From: Bacillota bacterium
Lineage (GTDB): Bacteria > Bacillota > Clostridia > Lachnospirales > Lachnospiraceae
Direction: 5' to 3'
Assembly: GCA_023392615.1 (NCBI GenBank)
Contig: JAEVYT010000012.1
Coordinates: 1-64,000, forward strand
Length of the DNA: 64,000 nucleotides
The notes under the pieces were generated by a model that was not told the DNA's origin, searched no databases, and worked only from the letters and a program-made list of their open reading frames with translations. A program made the translations under genes and the position numbers. This document shows, piece by piece, positions 44,975 through 54,546 of this stretch. Position 1 is the first letter of the stretch, and each line of letters starts with the position of its first letter.

Positions 44975-46449
44975 TATTCATTCACCTCACTTGCTTTAAG
45001 GATTGCTTCAATTACCGCTTTTGCTTTATTTTCGGATTCTTCATACTCTTTCTCCGGTACACTGTCAGCTACGATTCCTCCACCTGCTTGCACATATACC
45101 TTATCATTCTTTTTTACTGCCATACGAATCGCGATACAGGTATCCATATTGCCGGTAAAGTCGATATAACCAATCGCTCCGCCATATATACCTCTTGGAC
45201 CTTTTTCCTGCTCTTCTATGATTTCACACGCTCTAATCTTTGGTGCACCAGATAAAGTACCTGCAGGAAGGATTGCTTCAATCGCATCCAGTGCATCTTT
45301 ATCCTTTCTTTTTAACCCTTCCACCTCAGAAGTGATATGCATAATTCTTGAATATCTCTGAATTCTCATATAATCCGTAACCTTTACTCCAGCAAATTCT
45401 GATATCTTTCCCAGATCATTTCTTCCAAGATCCACGAGCATATTGTGTTCGGATAATTCTTTTGCGTCTGCTAATAGCTCAGTCTCTAACGCATCATCTT
45501 CTTCCTTATCCTTGCCTCTTGGTCTGGAACCAGCGATAGGAAATGTAGTTAATTTATCATCTTTTAGCCTTACCAAAGTCTCCGGTGAGGTACTAATTAG
45601 TTGTACATCATCATTTTGCATAAAAACCATATATGGGGAAGGGTTTGTCGTTCTAAGTACTCTATATGCATTAAGAAGATTATCCTGATATTCCGTCTCA
45701 AATCTTCTGGAGATAACTGCCTGGAAGATATCACCGTTCACGATGTATTCCTTAGTCTTTTCAACCATCTTACAGTATTCCTCTTTGGTTACATTACAGG
45801 TAAAGGAAGGTTTTGTTGATGTATATTGCTTCGTGAAGGGTGTAAGTTCTGTAATAAATCGATGTAAATTCTCAATATCTGAAACCGCTTTCCCATAGTT
45901 TTCAAGAACCTTATCCGTCTTCATATTGACCACAATTGAAATCTTCTGTTTTAAGTGATCGTAGGCAATCACTTTGTCAAATAACATTAAATCAAAATCA
46001 TTAAACTCACTTCTTTGTAGCTTTAGAATCGGTTCCGCATATCCGATCATAGCATAGGAAAAGTATCCCACAAGTCCGCCGGCAAATGGTGGTAGATCCA
46101 CTAACTTTGGTGCTTTATACTCCTTTAATAAATCTCTTAACACTTCGAAAGGCTTATCTGTTTGAAATACTTTCTTCTCATGATGCTTATCTTCAATTGT
46201 TACGACCTTATCCTTACAAGTAACGTGAACAATAGGATTAAACCCTAGAAAGGAATATCTTCCCCATTTTTCTCCACCTTCTACGCTTTCCAGAAGATAA
46301 TATCGCTTGCTTATCTCCGAGATTTTACGTAACAATGTAATCGGTGTAATGATATCAGCATAGATTTCCTTACATATAGGAATAATACTATACTCTTTTG
46401 ACAATGTTTCAATTTCTGAACTACTTGGTGTAATCATAGTTTTTACCAT
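44974..46449 (-). CDS. trpE: Anthranilate synthase component I
   Basis: 491 residues. An N-terminal regulatory region has the LLESVEGGEKWGRYSFLG segment, the LLES element at which tryptophan binds for feedback inhibition; the catalytic part has PSPYMVFM, STSPETLV, ELLADAKELSEHNMLVDLGR and the C-terminal IVADSVPEKEYEE. Converts chorismate and ammonia to anthranilate. ATG 46449 is chosen; an upstream GTG at 46458 is in frame, and ribosome site is weak for both. First gene after the T-box. Confidence 0.96.
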   Translation of the reverse strand: MVKTMITPSSSEIETLSKEYSIIPICKEIYADIITPITLLRKISEISKRYYLLESVEGGEKWGRYSFLGFNPIVHVTCKDKVVTIEDKHHEKKVFQTDKPFEVLRDLLKEYKAPKLVDLPPFAGGLVGYFSYAMIGYAEPILKLQRSEFNDFDLMLFDKVIAYDHLKQKISIVVNMKTDKVLENYGKAVSDIENLHRFITELTPFTKQYTSTKPSFTCNVTKEEYCKMVEKTKEYIVNGDIFQAVISRRFETEYQDNLLNAYRVLRTTNPSPYMVFMQNDDVQLISTSPETLVRLKDDKLTTFPIAGSRPRGKDKEEDDALETELLADAKELSEHNMLVDLGRNDLGKISEFAGVKVTDYMRIQRYSRIMHITSEVEGLKRKDKDALDAIEAILPAGTLSGAPKIRACEIIEEQEKGPRGIYGGAIGYIDFTGNMDTCIAIRMAVKKNDKVYVQAGGGIVADSVPEKEYEESENKAKAVIEAILKASEVNE

Positions 46450-46560
46450 ATTTTCCACTGATGGATGAAAAATTCCTTTCTATATATTTAAGAAATTATT
46501 AGTGCTTGATAACATTGCCTTCATAACCTTATATCTAAGAAGAATAAAGTATTAGAGCAA

Positions 46561-46843
46561 TAAAAAAAGCCTCTGTCTCTGTATTCTACAGGGACAAAAG
46601 CTAAAGCTTCTGCGGTACCACCCGGTTTGGTGTATAAAAAACACCCTCTCATTTTGCATACCATCATATGCACCCCACTGATAACGGACAGGGTTCCCGT
46701 AAGCGCCTACTTTCTATGATAAGATTTTGGGCTTCCCTCACAAGTCCATTCAGCTAAACTTTCGTAACCGCATTCACACCAACAGCGGCTCTCTGGATAC
46801 AAACAGTAAAACTTACTTCTCTTGTTCATCGGTTTCTTTATTT
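46561..46843 (-). promoter_or_regulatory. Tryptophan T-box leader
   Basis: On the minus strand the invariant T-box GGGTGGTACCGC (antisense of 46612-46623) precedes a terminator stem GTCCCTGTA / TACAGAGAC and AGGC-TTTTTTT (46562-46602). Upstream is a Stem I with GAATGGAC, whose UGG (antisense of 46746-46748) is followed by A; UGG is the tryptophan codon. Uncharged tRNA-Trp should pair with UGG and, by its CCA end, with the T-box, allowing read-through into trpE. Confidence 0.92.
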
Positions 46844-46849
46844 ACACGA

Positions 46850-46879
46850 ATTATAACAATGGACATAATAATTTGTCAA
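46850..46879 (-). promoter_or_regulatory. Promoter of the trp operon
   Basis: Minus strand TTGACA (antisense of 46874-46879), 18 bp, then TATAAT (antisense of 46850-46855). The start point would be near 46843, immediately before the T-box. Confidence 0.85.
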
Positions 46880-47069
46880 GTATCTTATTCCATTAATTGT
46901 TTATGTTTTTTAAAATCGTTAATTAAAGTATCAATTCTTACCTATTAATATGTAAGTTATCATATATCTTATAAATCACATTAGAGTATGTTATAAGTTG
47001 AATTATTGACATCCCATATTAAATACGATATATTTACATCAAAAATCAACCACATAAAGGAGACTATTT

Positions 47070-47561
47070 ATGAGTAAAAAAGTAGCTATTCTCATGGGCA
47101 GCGACAGTGATCTTCCTGTTTTAAAAGGAACCATCAATACTCTGAAAAATTTTGGTATCAGCGTGGAGGCACATGTAATGAGTGCTCACCGTACCCCTTC
47201 ACAGGCATGTAATTTTGCTTCATCCGCAAGAACAAACGGATTTGGTGTTATCATTTGTGCTGCAGGTAAAGCTGCTCATCTAGCAGGTGTTGTAGCAGCG
47301 CACACAACATTACCCGTTATTGGTATACCGATTAAGTCTTCTACCATGGACGGATTAGATTCTCTTCTATCTACAGTCCAGATGCCAAAGGGAATTCCTG
47401 TTGCAACCGTAGCAATTGACGGTTCAGATAATGCAGCAATTTTAGCTGCTCAGATTCTTGGTGTATATGATGAAGATTTAGAACAAAAACTTGCAAAAAT
47501 GAAAAAAGATATGGAAGATGAAGTGGTTGCAAAGGATACGAAACTTCAAAGCGAAATCTAG
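47070..47561 (+). CDS. purE: N5-carboxyaminoimidazole ribonucleotide mutase
   Basis: 163 residues, class I PurE. The motif MGSDSDLPVLKG, the substrate-site SAHRTP and the GIPIKSSTMDGLDSLLSTVQMP stretch with MPKGIPVATVAIDG are intact. It rearranges N5-CAIR to CAIR in purine synthesis. ATG follows AAAGGAGA. It stands alone with its own terminator, unlike the usual purE-K-C operon heads. Confidence 0.95.
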   Translation: MSKKVAILMGSDSDLPVLKGTINTLKNFGISVEAHVMSAHRTPSQACNFASSARTNGFGVIICAAGKAAHLAGVVAAHTTLPVIGIPIKSSTMDGLDSLLSTVQMPKGIPVATVAIDGSDNAAILAAQILGVYDEDLEQKLAKMKKDMEDEVVAKDTKLQSEI

Positions 47562-47684
47562 ATCTGATTTATAATACCATTTTAATTAAATTAGTTCCTA
47601 TCAACCATGAACAAAGCATACCATAATCTCCTTCAATTACCACCCGTTATGGTGATATTTTCTATCATATTATGCTAATATTAG

Positions 47685-47727
47685 GAACAGATAGGAATTT
47701 TAATATATTACCTATCTGTTCTTTTTT
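47685..47727 (+). terminator. Terminator of purE
   Basis: 11-bp perfect stem GAACAGATAGG / CCTATCTGTTC with a 15-base loop followed by TTTTTTG. Confidence 0.9.
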
Positions 47728-47789
47728 GTCTATTTTTATTGACATAGGTTGCTAAATAAGTTATATTTAAAAAAATTGAGGTGGTTACT

Positions 47790-48155
47790 ATGACAAAAGG
47801 CCAATTAGAAGCAAAGCTGAGTGAAGCGGTCAGCAAATTCGAGTTTGAATACATGGGTCGAGGGCCAAAGCTAATCCGTACCCACATTATAAATGATATG
47901 ATACTTATCCGATTAACCGGCGTATTAAGTCCTTCGGAACAAAAGCTTACAGATAATCTTCAGGGTATAGAGTTGTTGAAAAAATTACGCTCTACTTTAT
48001 TTGAGGGTGGACGCGAATACTTAGAATCATTTATTACTGACATTATTGATGTTAATATTATAAGTACTCATTTTGATATTAGCACAAAAACCGGCGAGAA
48101 AATAATAGTCATAACCACAGACCGAAATATTGACGAATTCATTATAACAAAATAG
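47790..48155 (+). CDS. DUF2294 family protein
   Basis: 121 residues. The start MTKGQLEAKLSEAVSKFEFE and YMGRGPK plus the C-terminal DISTKTGEKIIV match the DUF2294 family, found in many Firmicutes and cyanobacteria. Function not established. ATG 47790 follows GAGGTGG; the longer frame uses a GTG inside that site. Own terminator downstream. Confidence 0.88.
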   Translation: MTKGQLEAKLSEAVSKFEFEYMGRGPKLIRTHIINDMILIRLTGVLSPSEQKLTDNLQGIELLKKLRSTLFEGGREYLESFITDIIDVNIISTHFDISTKTGEKIIVITTDRNIDEFIITK

Positions 48156-48201
48156 AACGGACGACGAATAAATTAACTTTTTAATAGGTTAAGTTAGTAG
48201 T

Positions 48202-48241
48202 AAGCCGATATCTTAGTTATAGTCTAGGATAGCGGCTTTTT
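48202..48241 (+). terminator. Terminator of DUF2294 gene
   Basis: AAGCCG-TATC pairs with GATA-CGGCTT, then TTTTATATA on the plus strand. Confidence 0.75.
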
Positions 48242-48305
48242 ATATAGTAATTTCATACAATTATTATTTCATTAATAATAAATATTTTCAAAGGAGACGT
48301 GGAAG

Positions 48306-50192
48306 ATGTTAAACTCAAAGGATTATTTGCAGAAACTAGATTTAGACAGCGAAGTAAAGAACATACTGACAAATAGCAAGCGATTGATATTCCCCAAAAC
48401 AAGAGCTGAATTAATTGATTTAAGCTTTGGTAATGAAACCTCCGATTATTTTGAAGTTGGATACCCTGTAAAAGAGAAAGGATTTGTAATCGAGGCAAAT
48501 ATAACACGTTGCAAAAATGGCGTAGCTATTAATTATACGGAAGATTATATGCGTCGTCGTGACCCAGACAGTCTTGTTATTGGTGACGACAAAGAAACAG
48601 ACAAACCAAGATTTAAAGATCTTTATAATGCTGAATTTGAGCCATTGCGTAAAGAAACTTTTTCTTGGTTATCTGATCAGGATTTAATTGTTCTCCCTTT
48701 TAAAGCAGGTGGTTATGAGTATGGTTACGATGCTCTTCTTATCGCTCCATCAAATGCAGCTTTCTTCGCATGTGGTCTTGCAGATTTACAGGGATTTTTA
48801 AGTATCGACGAAATCAGTGATAATTTTACACCTAAGGCAATTGTTTATCTTGCACCTCCTTTCCGTCACACTCATTTTGACGGAAAGCAGATTGTTGTTC
48901 ATAACAGACTTGATGAAGTACATGAAATCTTCTCTTACAACCTATATCCGGGACCTAGTGCAAAAAAAGGCATCTATGGTGTTCTCTTAAATATCGGTGA
49001 ACGTGAAGGTTGGGTAACTGCCCACGCTTCTACTGTTAAGGTTATTACACCATATGATAATGAAATAGTTATCATGCACGAAGGAGCTTCCGGCGGCGGT
49101 AAAAGTGAAATGATCGAGCCAGCTCATAGAGCTGCTGATGGCCGTTTAATACTTGGTGAAAACTTAGTAACAGGCGAAAAATACTACTTTGAATTATCCG
49201 AATCCTGCGAGCTTCGTCCGGTAACGGATGATATGGCTCTTTGCCATCCAAAGATGCAAAATAGCAGTAAAAAATTAGTGGTTAATGATGCAGAAAATGC
49301 TTGGTTCTTACGTTTAGATCATGTTACCGAATACGGTACTTCTCCACAGTATGAAAAAATATTTACTCAGCCATCTGAGCCATTAGTGTTCTTTAACATT
49401 CAAGCAGTTCCGAATTCAACTTGTCTTGTATGGGAGCATACAATCGATTCTAACGGAAAACCTTGTCCGAACCCTAGAGCGATTCTTCCAAGACGACTCG
49501 TGCCTGATATCGTATCCGAATCAGTTGAGGTTGATGTACGAAGCTTCGGAGTAAGAACTCCACCTTGTACAAAGGAAAGCCCTTCCTACGGTATTCTTGG
49601 TATGTTCCATATCCTCCCTCCTGCTCTTGCATGGTTATGGAGATTGGTGGCTCCTCGTGGTTATAACAATCCTAGTATCGTTGGTGGTCAAGGGATGGTA
49701 AGTGAAGGTGTTGGTTCCTACTGGCCTTTCGCTACTGGAAAGCTGGTAAAACAGGCAAATTTATTACTTGATCAAATTATACAATCAACCAGTACTAGAT
49801 ATGTGTTAATTCCAAATCAGCATATTGGTGTATATAAAGTAAGCTTTAATCCTCAATGGATTGCAAGAGAATATATTGCAAGACGTGGTAGTGCTAAATT
49901 CAAACAGGAACATTTGAAAGAAGCTCGTTGTACTCTTCTAGGCTACGGTCTTGATTCCTTAAAAGTTGATGGCCAGTATATCCGCAAAGCATTCTTACAG
50001 CCGGAGAGACAGCAAGAAGTAGGAACTGAAGGTTATGATGCAGGTGCTACTATCTTAATCGATTTCTTCAAGCAAGAAGCTGCTAAGTTCAATACCGAGG
50101 AATTAAATCCTCTTGGCAAGCAGATTATTGAATGTTTATTACGTGATGCTCCATTACAGGATTACATTGATTTAATACCAATGAGATTTTAA
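48306..50192 (+). CDS. DUF4914 family P-loop protein (PEP carboxykinase-like)
   Basis: 628 residues. I assign DUF4914 from overall sequence and length. At about 260-270 a P-loop-like EGASGGGKSEM is visible, resembling the kinase-1a loop of ATP-type PEP carboxykinase, and His/Cys-rich regions follow. The C-terminal half has an RGYNNP and GQGMVSEGVGSYWPF region that could form a substrate pocket. No substrate is established for the family. The ATG follows AAGGAGACG. A hairpin terminator follows and no partner gene adjoins, so the role must come from biochemistry. Confidence 0.75.
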   Translation: MLNSKDYLQKLDLDSEVKNILTNSKRLIFPKTRAELIDLSFGNETSDYFEVGYPVKEKGFVIEANITRCKNGVAINYTEDYMRRRDPDSLVIGDDKETDKPRFKDLYNAEFEPLRKETFSWLSDQDLIVLPFKAGGYEYGYDALLIAPSNAAFFACGLADLQGFLSIDEISDNFTPKAIVYLAPPFRHTHFDGKQIVVHNRLDEVHEIFSYNLYPGPSAKKGIYGVLLNIGEREGWVTAHASTVKVITPYDNEIVIMHEGASGGGKSEMIEPAHRAADGRLILGENLVTGEKYYFELSESCELRPVTDDMALCHPKMQNSSKKLVVNDAENAWFLRLDHVTEYGTSPQYEKIFTQPSEPLVFFNIQAVPNSTCLVWEHTIDSNGKPCPNPRAILPRRLVPDIVSESVEVDVRSFGVRTPPCTKESPSYGILGMFHILPPALAWLWRLVAPRGYNNPSIVGGQGMVSEGVGSYWPFATGKLVKQANLLLDQIIQSTSTRYVLIPNQHIGVYKVSFNPQWIAREYIARRGSAKFKQEHLKEARCTLLGYGLDSLKVDGQYIRKAFLQPERQQEVGTEGYDAGATILIDFFKQEAAKFNTEELNPLGKQIIECLLRDAPLQDYIDLIPMRF

Positions 50193-50224
50193 TTAATAAC
50201 GTGCACCCAACGGCGCCCTAATAT

Positions 50225-50280
50225 AAGGGCTGTTTCGAAATAATTATTCATTCAGAATATTTATTTTGAAACATGCCCTT
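50225..50280 (+). terminator. Long hairpin terminator of DUF4914 gene
   Basis: AAGGGC-TGTTTC-AAATAA (50225-50243) pairs with TTATTT-GAAACA-GCCCTT (50261-50280) with single mismatches. Confidence 0.75.
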
Positions 50281-50364
50281 GTATTTTGGCTCTTTGTCAA
50301 GAATCATCTATTGACGAAATTAATGGATGTAATTTCACTCACATTGCTCTTCTATCTACTTATG

Positions 50365-50685
50365 TTATAATCTATTCTTACCGGTATATCCTCCGAAACC
50401 TCCTTTTACGTTAATCACATCAAATCCTGCTCTCGATAGAGCATTAACAGTCCCTGAGCTTCTCCCTCCGGATTGACACATAATATAGTATTTTTTGTCT
50501 TTGTTCAGATATTTTGTCGGAGCTGCGAGTAACTGCCCCATTGGTATATTCTTCGAATTTTTAATACTCCCATGCTTATACTCAAAAGGCTCTCTAATAT
50601 CAATTAGATTAATATCCGTTAGCATCGGATCAATCTCATTAATATGAATCGAATTAGCAACATCTTTTTGGAATAAAGTAAACAT
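50365..50685 (-). CDS. Rhodanese-like sulfurtransferase domain protein
   Basis: 106 residues, a single rhodanese domain. NLIDIREPFEYKHGSI is the first hallmark, and the active-site loop is CQSGGRS with the persulfide-forming Cys. The C-terminal region ends with VKGGFGGY. It probably carries sulfane sulfur; partner unknown. Monocistronic. Confidence 0.92.
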   Translation of the reverse strand: MFTLFQKDVANSIHINEIDPMLTDINLIDIREPFEYKHGSIKNSKNIPMGQLLAAPTKYLNKDKKYYIMCQSGGRSSGTVNALSRAGFDVINVKGGFGGYTGKNRL

Positions 50686-50928
50686 AATATTCTCCTTTCA
50701 AACTATCCAATATTTAATTTCTATAATGTATTTATACTTCAAAAAGAAATATAAGTATGTGACAATATTACATTGGCAATCAGTAATCCGTAATTAATAT
50801 CAAATCATTTAGCATCATGCTTAATAGATTCTTTATAACCTGTGCAAATGCACATCTATTTTTATACTATCATTTTTGGTAATTCATGTTATAATAAGGC
50901 AATATAAAAGTGAAATGAGGTAAATTTA

Positions 50929-51408
50929 ATGAGAAGAAAAGACCGAGAAATAACAGATTTAGATGAGATACTTAAAATCATGAAAAAATGTGACGTATGC
51001 AATATCGCTTTCTTTGATAAGGAATACCCCTATATTATTCCGATGAACTTTGGATTTTCTAGTAGAAATGGTGAAACAGCTCTTTATTTTCACTGTGCGC
51101 TCGCCGGTAAAAAGTTGGATTTGCTTCGTTCTAATCCAAAGGTTGGTTTTGAGATGGATTGTTCCCATAATTTAGTTATTGAAGAACTTGATTGTGAATG
51201 TACGATGGAGTTCGAGAGTATCTGTGGCAACGGAACGATTGAAATCCTCCCAGAGGATCAAAAAATCGCAGCCTTAGGAGAGTTAATGAAACAATACAAG
51301 AAGCAACCTGGCATGAACTTTAATGAAAAATATGTGAAGGCAATAGAAGTATTGAAGCTAACCGTAAATGAGATAACCGGAAAACATCTGGATCGTAATC
51401 ACGGATAA
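50929..51408 (+). CDS. NimA-like pyridoxamine 5'-phosphate oxidase family protein
   Basis: 159 residues, split-barrel flavoprotein fold. Starts RRKDREITDLDEIL and has IPMNFGFS and FHCALAGKKLDLL, typical of the nitroimidazole-resistance (Nim) group. It should bind FMN or a related cofactor. Drug reduction is known for some members but cannot be assumed here. Located between two hairpins with no partner. Confidence 0.88.
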   Translation: MRRKDREITDLDEILKIMKKCDVCNIAFFDKEYPYIIPMNFGFSSRNGETALYFHCALAGKKLDLLRSNPKVGFEMDCSHNLVIEELDCECTMEFESICGNGTIEILPEDQKIAALGELMKQYKKQPGMNFNEKYVKAIEVLKLTVNEITGKHLDRNHG

Positions 51409-51454
51409 ACTCTATTCATTTAAATGCTTTTAGTATAATCATAGTGAAATATAC

Positions 51455-51488
51455 AGAGACTACGGATAAGCATAACCCCGTAGTCTCT
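51455..51488. terminator. Bidirectional terminator between Nim-like and tocopherol-cyclase-like genes
   Basis: AGAGACTACGG / CCGTAGTCTCT, an 11-bp perfect stem with a 12-base loop between convergent genes. Confidence 0.85.
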
Positions 51489-51496
51489 CATTTTAT

Positions 51497-52444
51497 CTAT
51501 TCTACTATTTCGAGTCCGCCATTGGTGCCAATTCCTTCATAAAGAATATTACCTTGACGATCCGAAAATCTTAATTTCACCACTGCATTCGTACTTTCTG
51601 AAATTCTGCGACACATTTGTCCTTTTACGGGTGCAATTATTTTCCCACCTTCGTTGTATTGGATACTCAGATCCAAACGAAAGCGGCAATCACGTGTAGT
51701 AATTCTTAGTCTGTTTTCATTATAGTATAACATTTTAATCCAAGATCCATTATACGTGGTAAACATGAATATACGATCATGATATCGTAGCATTATGATA
51801 AATCCAAGAAAACTTCCCTTCAGAAAAGGAACATCCGCAATATTTACAGACAATGATACATCATCCGGCTGAAAGTGATTTGATTGAAACCAAACCCAGG
51901 ATTTTGGCATTGATATGCCCCAATCCTTTTCAATATATCCGATTCCATCTGTAAAATCGATTTTTTTACCAGAAATATTGAGATGACCGATAATCTCATT
52001 TTGAATGCATATTATGTCATGATGACATTCCATAAAGGGTAGATATAAGAAAGGTCCCATTACACCCGGACGAAAAATCGTCCTTGGAAACTCCATAATA
52101 TCTCTAAAATACAAATCCCCTTGTATACTTAGTTCCTTGCCATCAATATTTAACCTAATTCTACTCTTAGAGAAATAATTCTCTCCAATCATGATTTCGA
52201 ACTTATTTTCATTATAACGAAACTCATCGAGATCATAATGAAAGTAACTCACGTTATTATCCGAATCAAGCACCTGTATAAAAGCATGTGTATCCCACTC
52301 TCCTATTGATATGCCGGGAATAATAGCATATGTGCTTTCCATCCTGCAGTCGGTGATTTTAAAATACCAGCCCTCAAAATAACGCTTCTTTTTATATTTT
52401 CCTTGAAAAATATCCGGATTTAGTAATCTTCTTAAACAATACAT
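51497..52444 (-). CDS. Tocopherol cyclase-like protein
   Basis: 315 residues. The opening LLNPDIFQG and YFEGWYFKITD and the later YIEKDWG and WVWFQSNHF are signatures of the tocopherol-cyclase-like (lipocalin-type) family seen in plants, cyanobacteria and some Firmicutes. In bacteria without tocopherol the function is unknown; lipid or pigment binding is possible. It lies 51 bp after the DUF2892 gene on the same strand. Confidence 0.85.
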   Translation of the reverse strand: MYCLRRLLNPDIFQGKYKKKRYFEGWYFKITDCRMESTYAIIPGISIGEWDTHAFIQVLDSDNNVSYFHYDLDEFRYNENKFEIMIGENYFSKSRIRLNIDGKELSIQGDLYFRDIMEFPRTIFRPGVMGPFLYLPFMECHHDIICIQNEIIGHLNISGKKIDFTDGIGYIEKDWGISMPKSWVWFQSNHFQPDDVSLSVNIADVPFLKGSFLGFIIMLRYHDRIFMFTTYNGSWIKMLYYNENRLRITTRDCRFRLDLSIQYNEGGKIIAPVKGQMCRRISESTNAVVKLRFSDRQGNILYEGIGTNGGLEIVE

Positions 52445-52495
52445 ATATATTGGGTTCCTTTGATTGAGAATAATATAATTCGATGTTAATGATAA

Positions 52496-52954
52496 CTATT
52501 GTTTTTCAGCTTTCGCTAAAGCATCCTCGGGGTTTGGTGATTCACCGTTAAAATCTCCTCGAATAATCTTTAAAGCAGTTTTTTCCGCATATATTTCATC
52601 AGCTGTACGAACACCCCACTTACGAATCAAAGGTAATATAGGGCACCAACCCTGTAAAGCATGCTGAATCATAAAGCCTGCAACTGCCCCGGTAACCAAA
52701 AACCATGCACGACTCATTCTGACTCCCATATAAGAGCTTAATAATAGTAATAGGGATGCATTCACTTGTAATACGCGTTCTGTATCCCATTCTTGATTTA
52801 ATTGACTGATTCTCTGCGTGATCTCCGGTTCATTGCAGTTTTTAAATATCTTAAGACTACTCAGAGTTTGATTTCTAATATCCTCGTTAATCTTTGGATC
52901 GGTTTTCATCACTACCTTCTGACAGGTAGGAGGTAGAATACATTTTCTTTTCAT
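52496..52954 (-). CDS. YgaP-like DUF2892 membrane protein
   Basis: 152 residues. A helical N-terminal half precedes two helices (about 68-100); between and after them ALQGWCPILPLIRKWGVRT and EIYAEKTALKIIRGDF match the DUF2892/YgaP membrane-domain pattern. The cysteine in GWCP is conserved in the family. ATG 52954 follows AGGTGGTG. Probably co-transcribed with the tocopherol-cyclase-like gene. Function unknown; no rhodanese domain is fused, but a separate rhodanese gene lies 1.8 kb away. Confidence 0.8.
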   Translation of the reverse strand: MKRKCILPPTCQKVVMKTDPKINEDIRNQTLSSLKIFKNCNEPEITQRISQLNQEWDTERVLQVNASLLLLLSSYMGVRMSRAWFLVTGAVAGFMIQHALQGWCPILPLIRKWGVRTADEIYAEKTALKIIRGDFNGESPNPEDALAKAEKQ

Positions 52955-53036
52955 ATCATCACCACCTTTTATTTTAATTTAGTATGTGTGATATAAAATA
53001 AAATATACAAATAGATGGACTTGATTGACGTCAAAA

Positions 53037-53063
53037 ATGGCTGTTTCGATGTGAAACAGCCAT
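53037..53063 (-). terminator. Terminator of O-antigen-ligase-like gene
   Basis: 11-bp perfect stem ATGGCTGTTTC / GAAACAGCCAT with a 5-base loop, followed on the minus strand by TTTTTG. Confidence 0.9.
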
Positions 53064-53071
53064 AAGAATTA

Positions 53072-54268
53072 TTAAGATGCTATTTTTGATTCATAAGAAT
53101 CGTACTGTCGTAAATATTTCACATTATCTCGTTCATATGCACCAACACCTGCTAATATCAGAAGGAAAAACGGCATTGTCTGAACCCAAAGAAGGGTAAC
53201 ATCTGTAATTCCATGTGCTAAAGCTGCGGCAGTAATTGCCAATATCAAAGAGGTAATCTTCGTATTCTTCTCTTTAAAGCATATTCTGAATATAAGTTTA
53301 TATATTTTAGTAAAATAAAGTACGATTAATACTGTTCCGATTATACCAAAGTTCAATATAGTATCAATGTATATGCTATGTGAGTGTGGTATCACTTGGT
53401 TCAAATAAGAACTGTGGAATAAATACATATAAGAGTAATATCCATGTCCAAACCAAGGGGTCTGGGCGATCGCTCCAAATGCTTCACTCCATATCTGCTG
53501 ACGTAATCTTACGGTAACTTCAACATCATTCAATCTAGGTATAATATTGACACCAAGGAATAGGATCAAAAAGCTTCCTAATGCCGCTGCAAATAACCAT
53601 ATTGAGAGTAATCTGTGTCTTTTAAGAACAATTAGAAGCACTGCTACACCAACGAACACTTCCACCCACACAAACATACTCTTACATAAGTACATACTGA
53701 TCAAATTCACAAACGCTACCATATAGTAAAACCAAGGATTTTTCTGCTTTGTCAATACCTTATAGGCACAAACGATAATAACCATACCTACAACGGTACC
53801 GAAATAATTCGGATAAAAGAATACAGCAGATACTCGACTACTACCGTTCTCTAAGTCATTCACCAACTTCTCAACCAGTGCATAACCAGCGCTGGTTAAA
53901 CTGAAGGTACAAACTAAGGTCATTAATCTTTCAAATAACTCTTTCGTCATGATGTTACGAATATATAATCCTAATACAGCTGCAAAAATCATCACGACGC
54001 CGGTTGCAAATCCCGCTAAATTACGGTATAAAGCCGGAACGATTAACGAGTACGCCATGAAAATCTTAAGTATCATGGAACCTTTATTTATAAATATCAT
54101 TTGTCGTGTCTGTTTATTTACCATTAAATAGATTGCTAAAAATACAAGTACGATAGTTGAAAGTATGTAGGGCATAAAAATTGCAGCAGCTGTATATATT
54201 GCAATATTAGCTCCTACAAGAGATACCTCAACTCGCCTTTTGAGTGCTAAATTTTCTATAACAATCAT
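53072..54268 (-). CDS. O-antigen ligase / polymerase-like membrane protein
   Basis: About 398 residues (frame open to 54400). Around ten to twelve helices; a long external loop between about 250 and 330 contains WFGHGYYSYMYLF and IPHSHSIYIDTI, the H-x-x-Y/H pattern of WaaL/Wzy ligases. It may polymerise or attach a cell-surface glycan. The start is uncertain: ATG 54268 has AAGAGG directly against it, and no better start was found in the 44-codon extension. No glycosyltransferases adjoin. Confidence 0.85.
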   Translation of the reverse strand: MIVIENLALKRRVEVSLVGANIAIYTAAAIFMPYILSTIVLVFLAIYLMVNKQTRQMIFINKGSMILKIFMAYSLIVPALYRNLAGFATGVVMIFAAVLGLYIRNIMTKELFERLMTLVCTFSLTSAGYALVEKLVNDLENGSSRVSAVFFYPNYFGTVVGMVIIVCAYKVLTKQKNPWFYYMVAFVNLISMYLCKSMFVWVEVFVGVAVLLIVLKRHRLLSIWLFAAALGSFLILFLGVNIIPRLNDVEVTVRLRQQIWSEAFGAIAQTPWFGHGYYSYMYLFHSSYLNQVIPHSHSIYIDTILNFGIIGTVLIVLYFTKIYKLIFRICFKEKNTKITSLILAITAAALAHGITDVTLLWVQTMPFFLLILAGVGAYERDNVKYLRQYDSYESKIAS

Positions 54269-54546
54269 CCTCTTTTCATTTAAAGTATTTTTATGATTAC
54301 CAAGTAAATAATCATGGCAAAAAGAACATTTTATCCTGTAAATCACTCTTTTTGCGATTGAATTAAGAATGTGTTCCCAACTAAATATGTATTTTAGCAC
54401 AAACCAACAAAGGAATCAATATTTTTTAATAAAATAATATTCCAATCTATACATATTAAACAATTCATTGTCATTATTGTAATTTTTGATGTTATTTTCG
54501 GGCGAAACGACGATTTCTTTTATGCAAACATTCCAAACATATATTG

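Noticed and set aside
50365..50685. Functional link of the rhodanese gene with the DUF2892/YgaP-like gene
   Set aside because: E. coli YgaP fuses these domains, but here the genes are 1.8 kb apart with other genes and terminators between.
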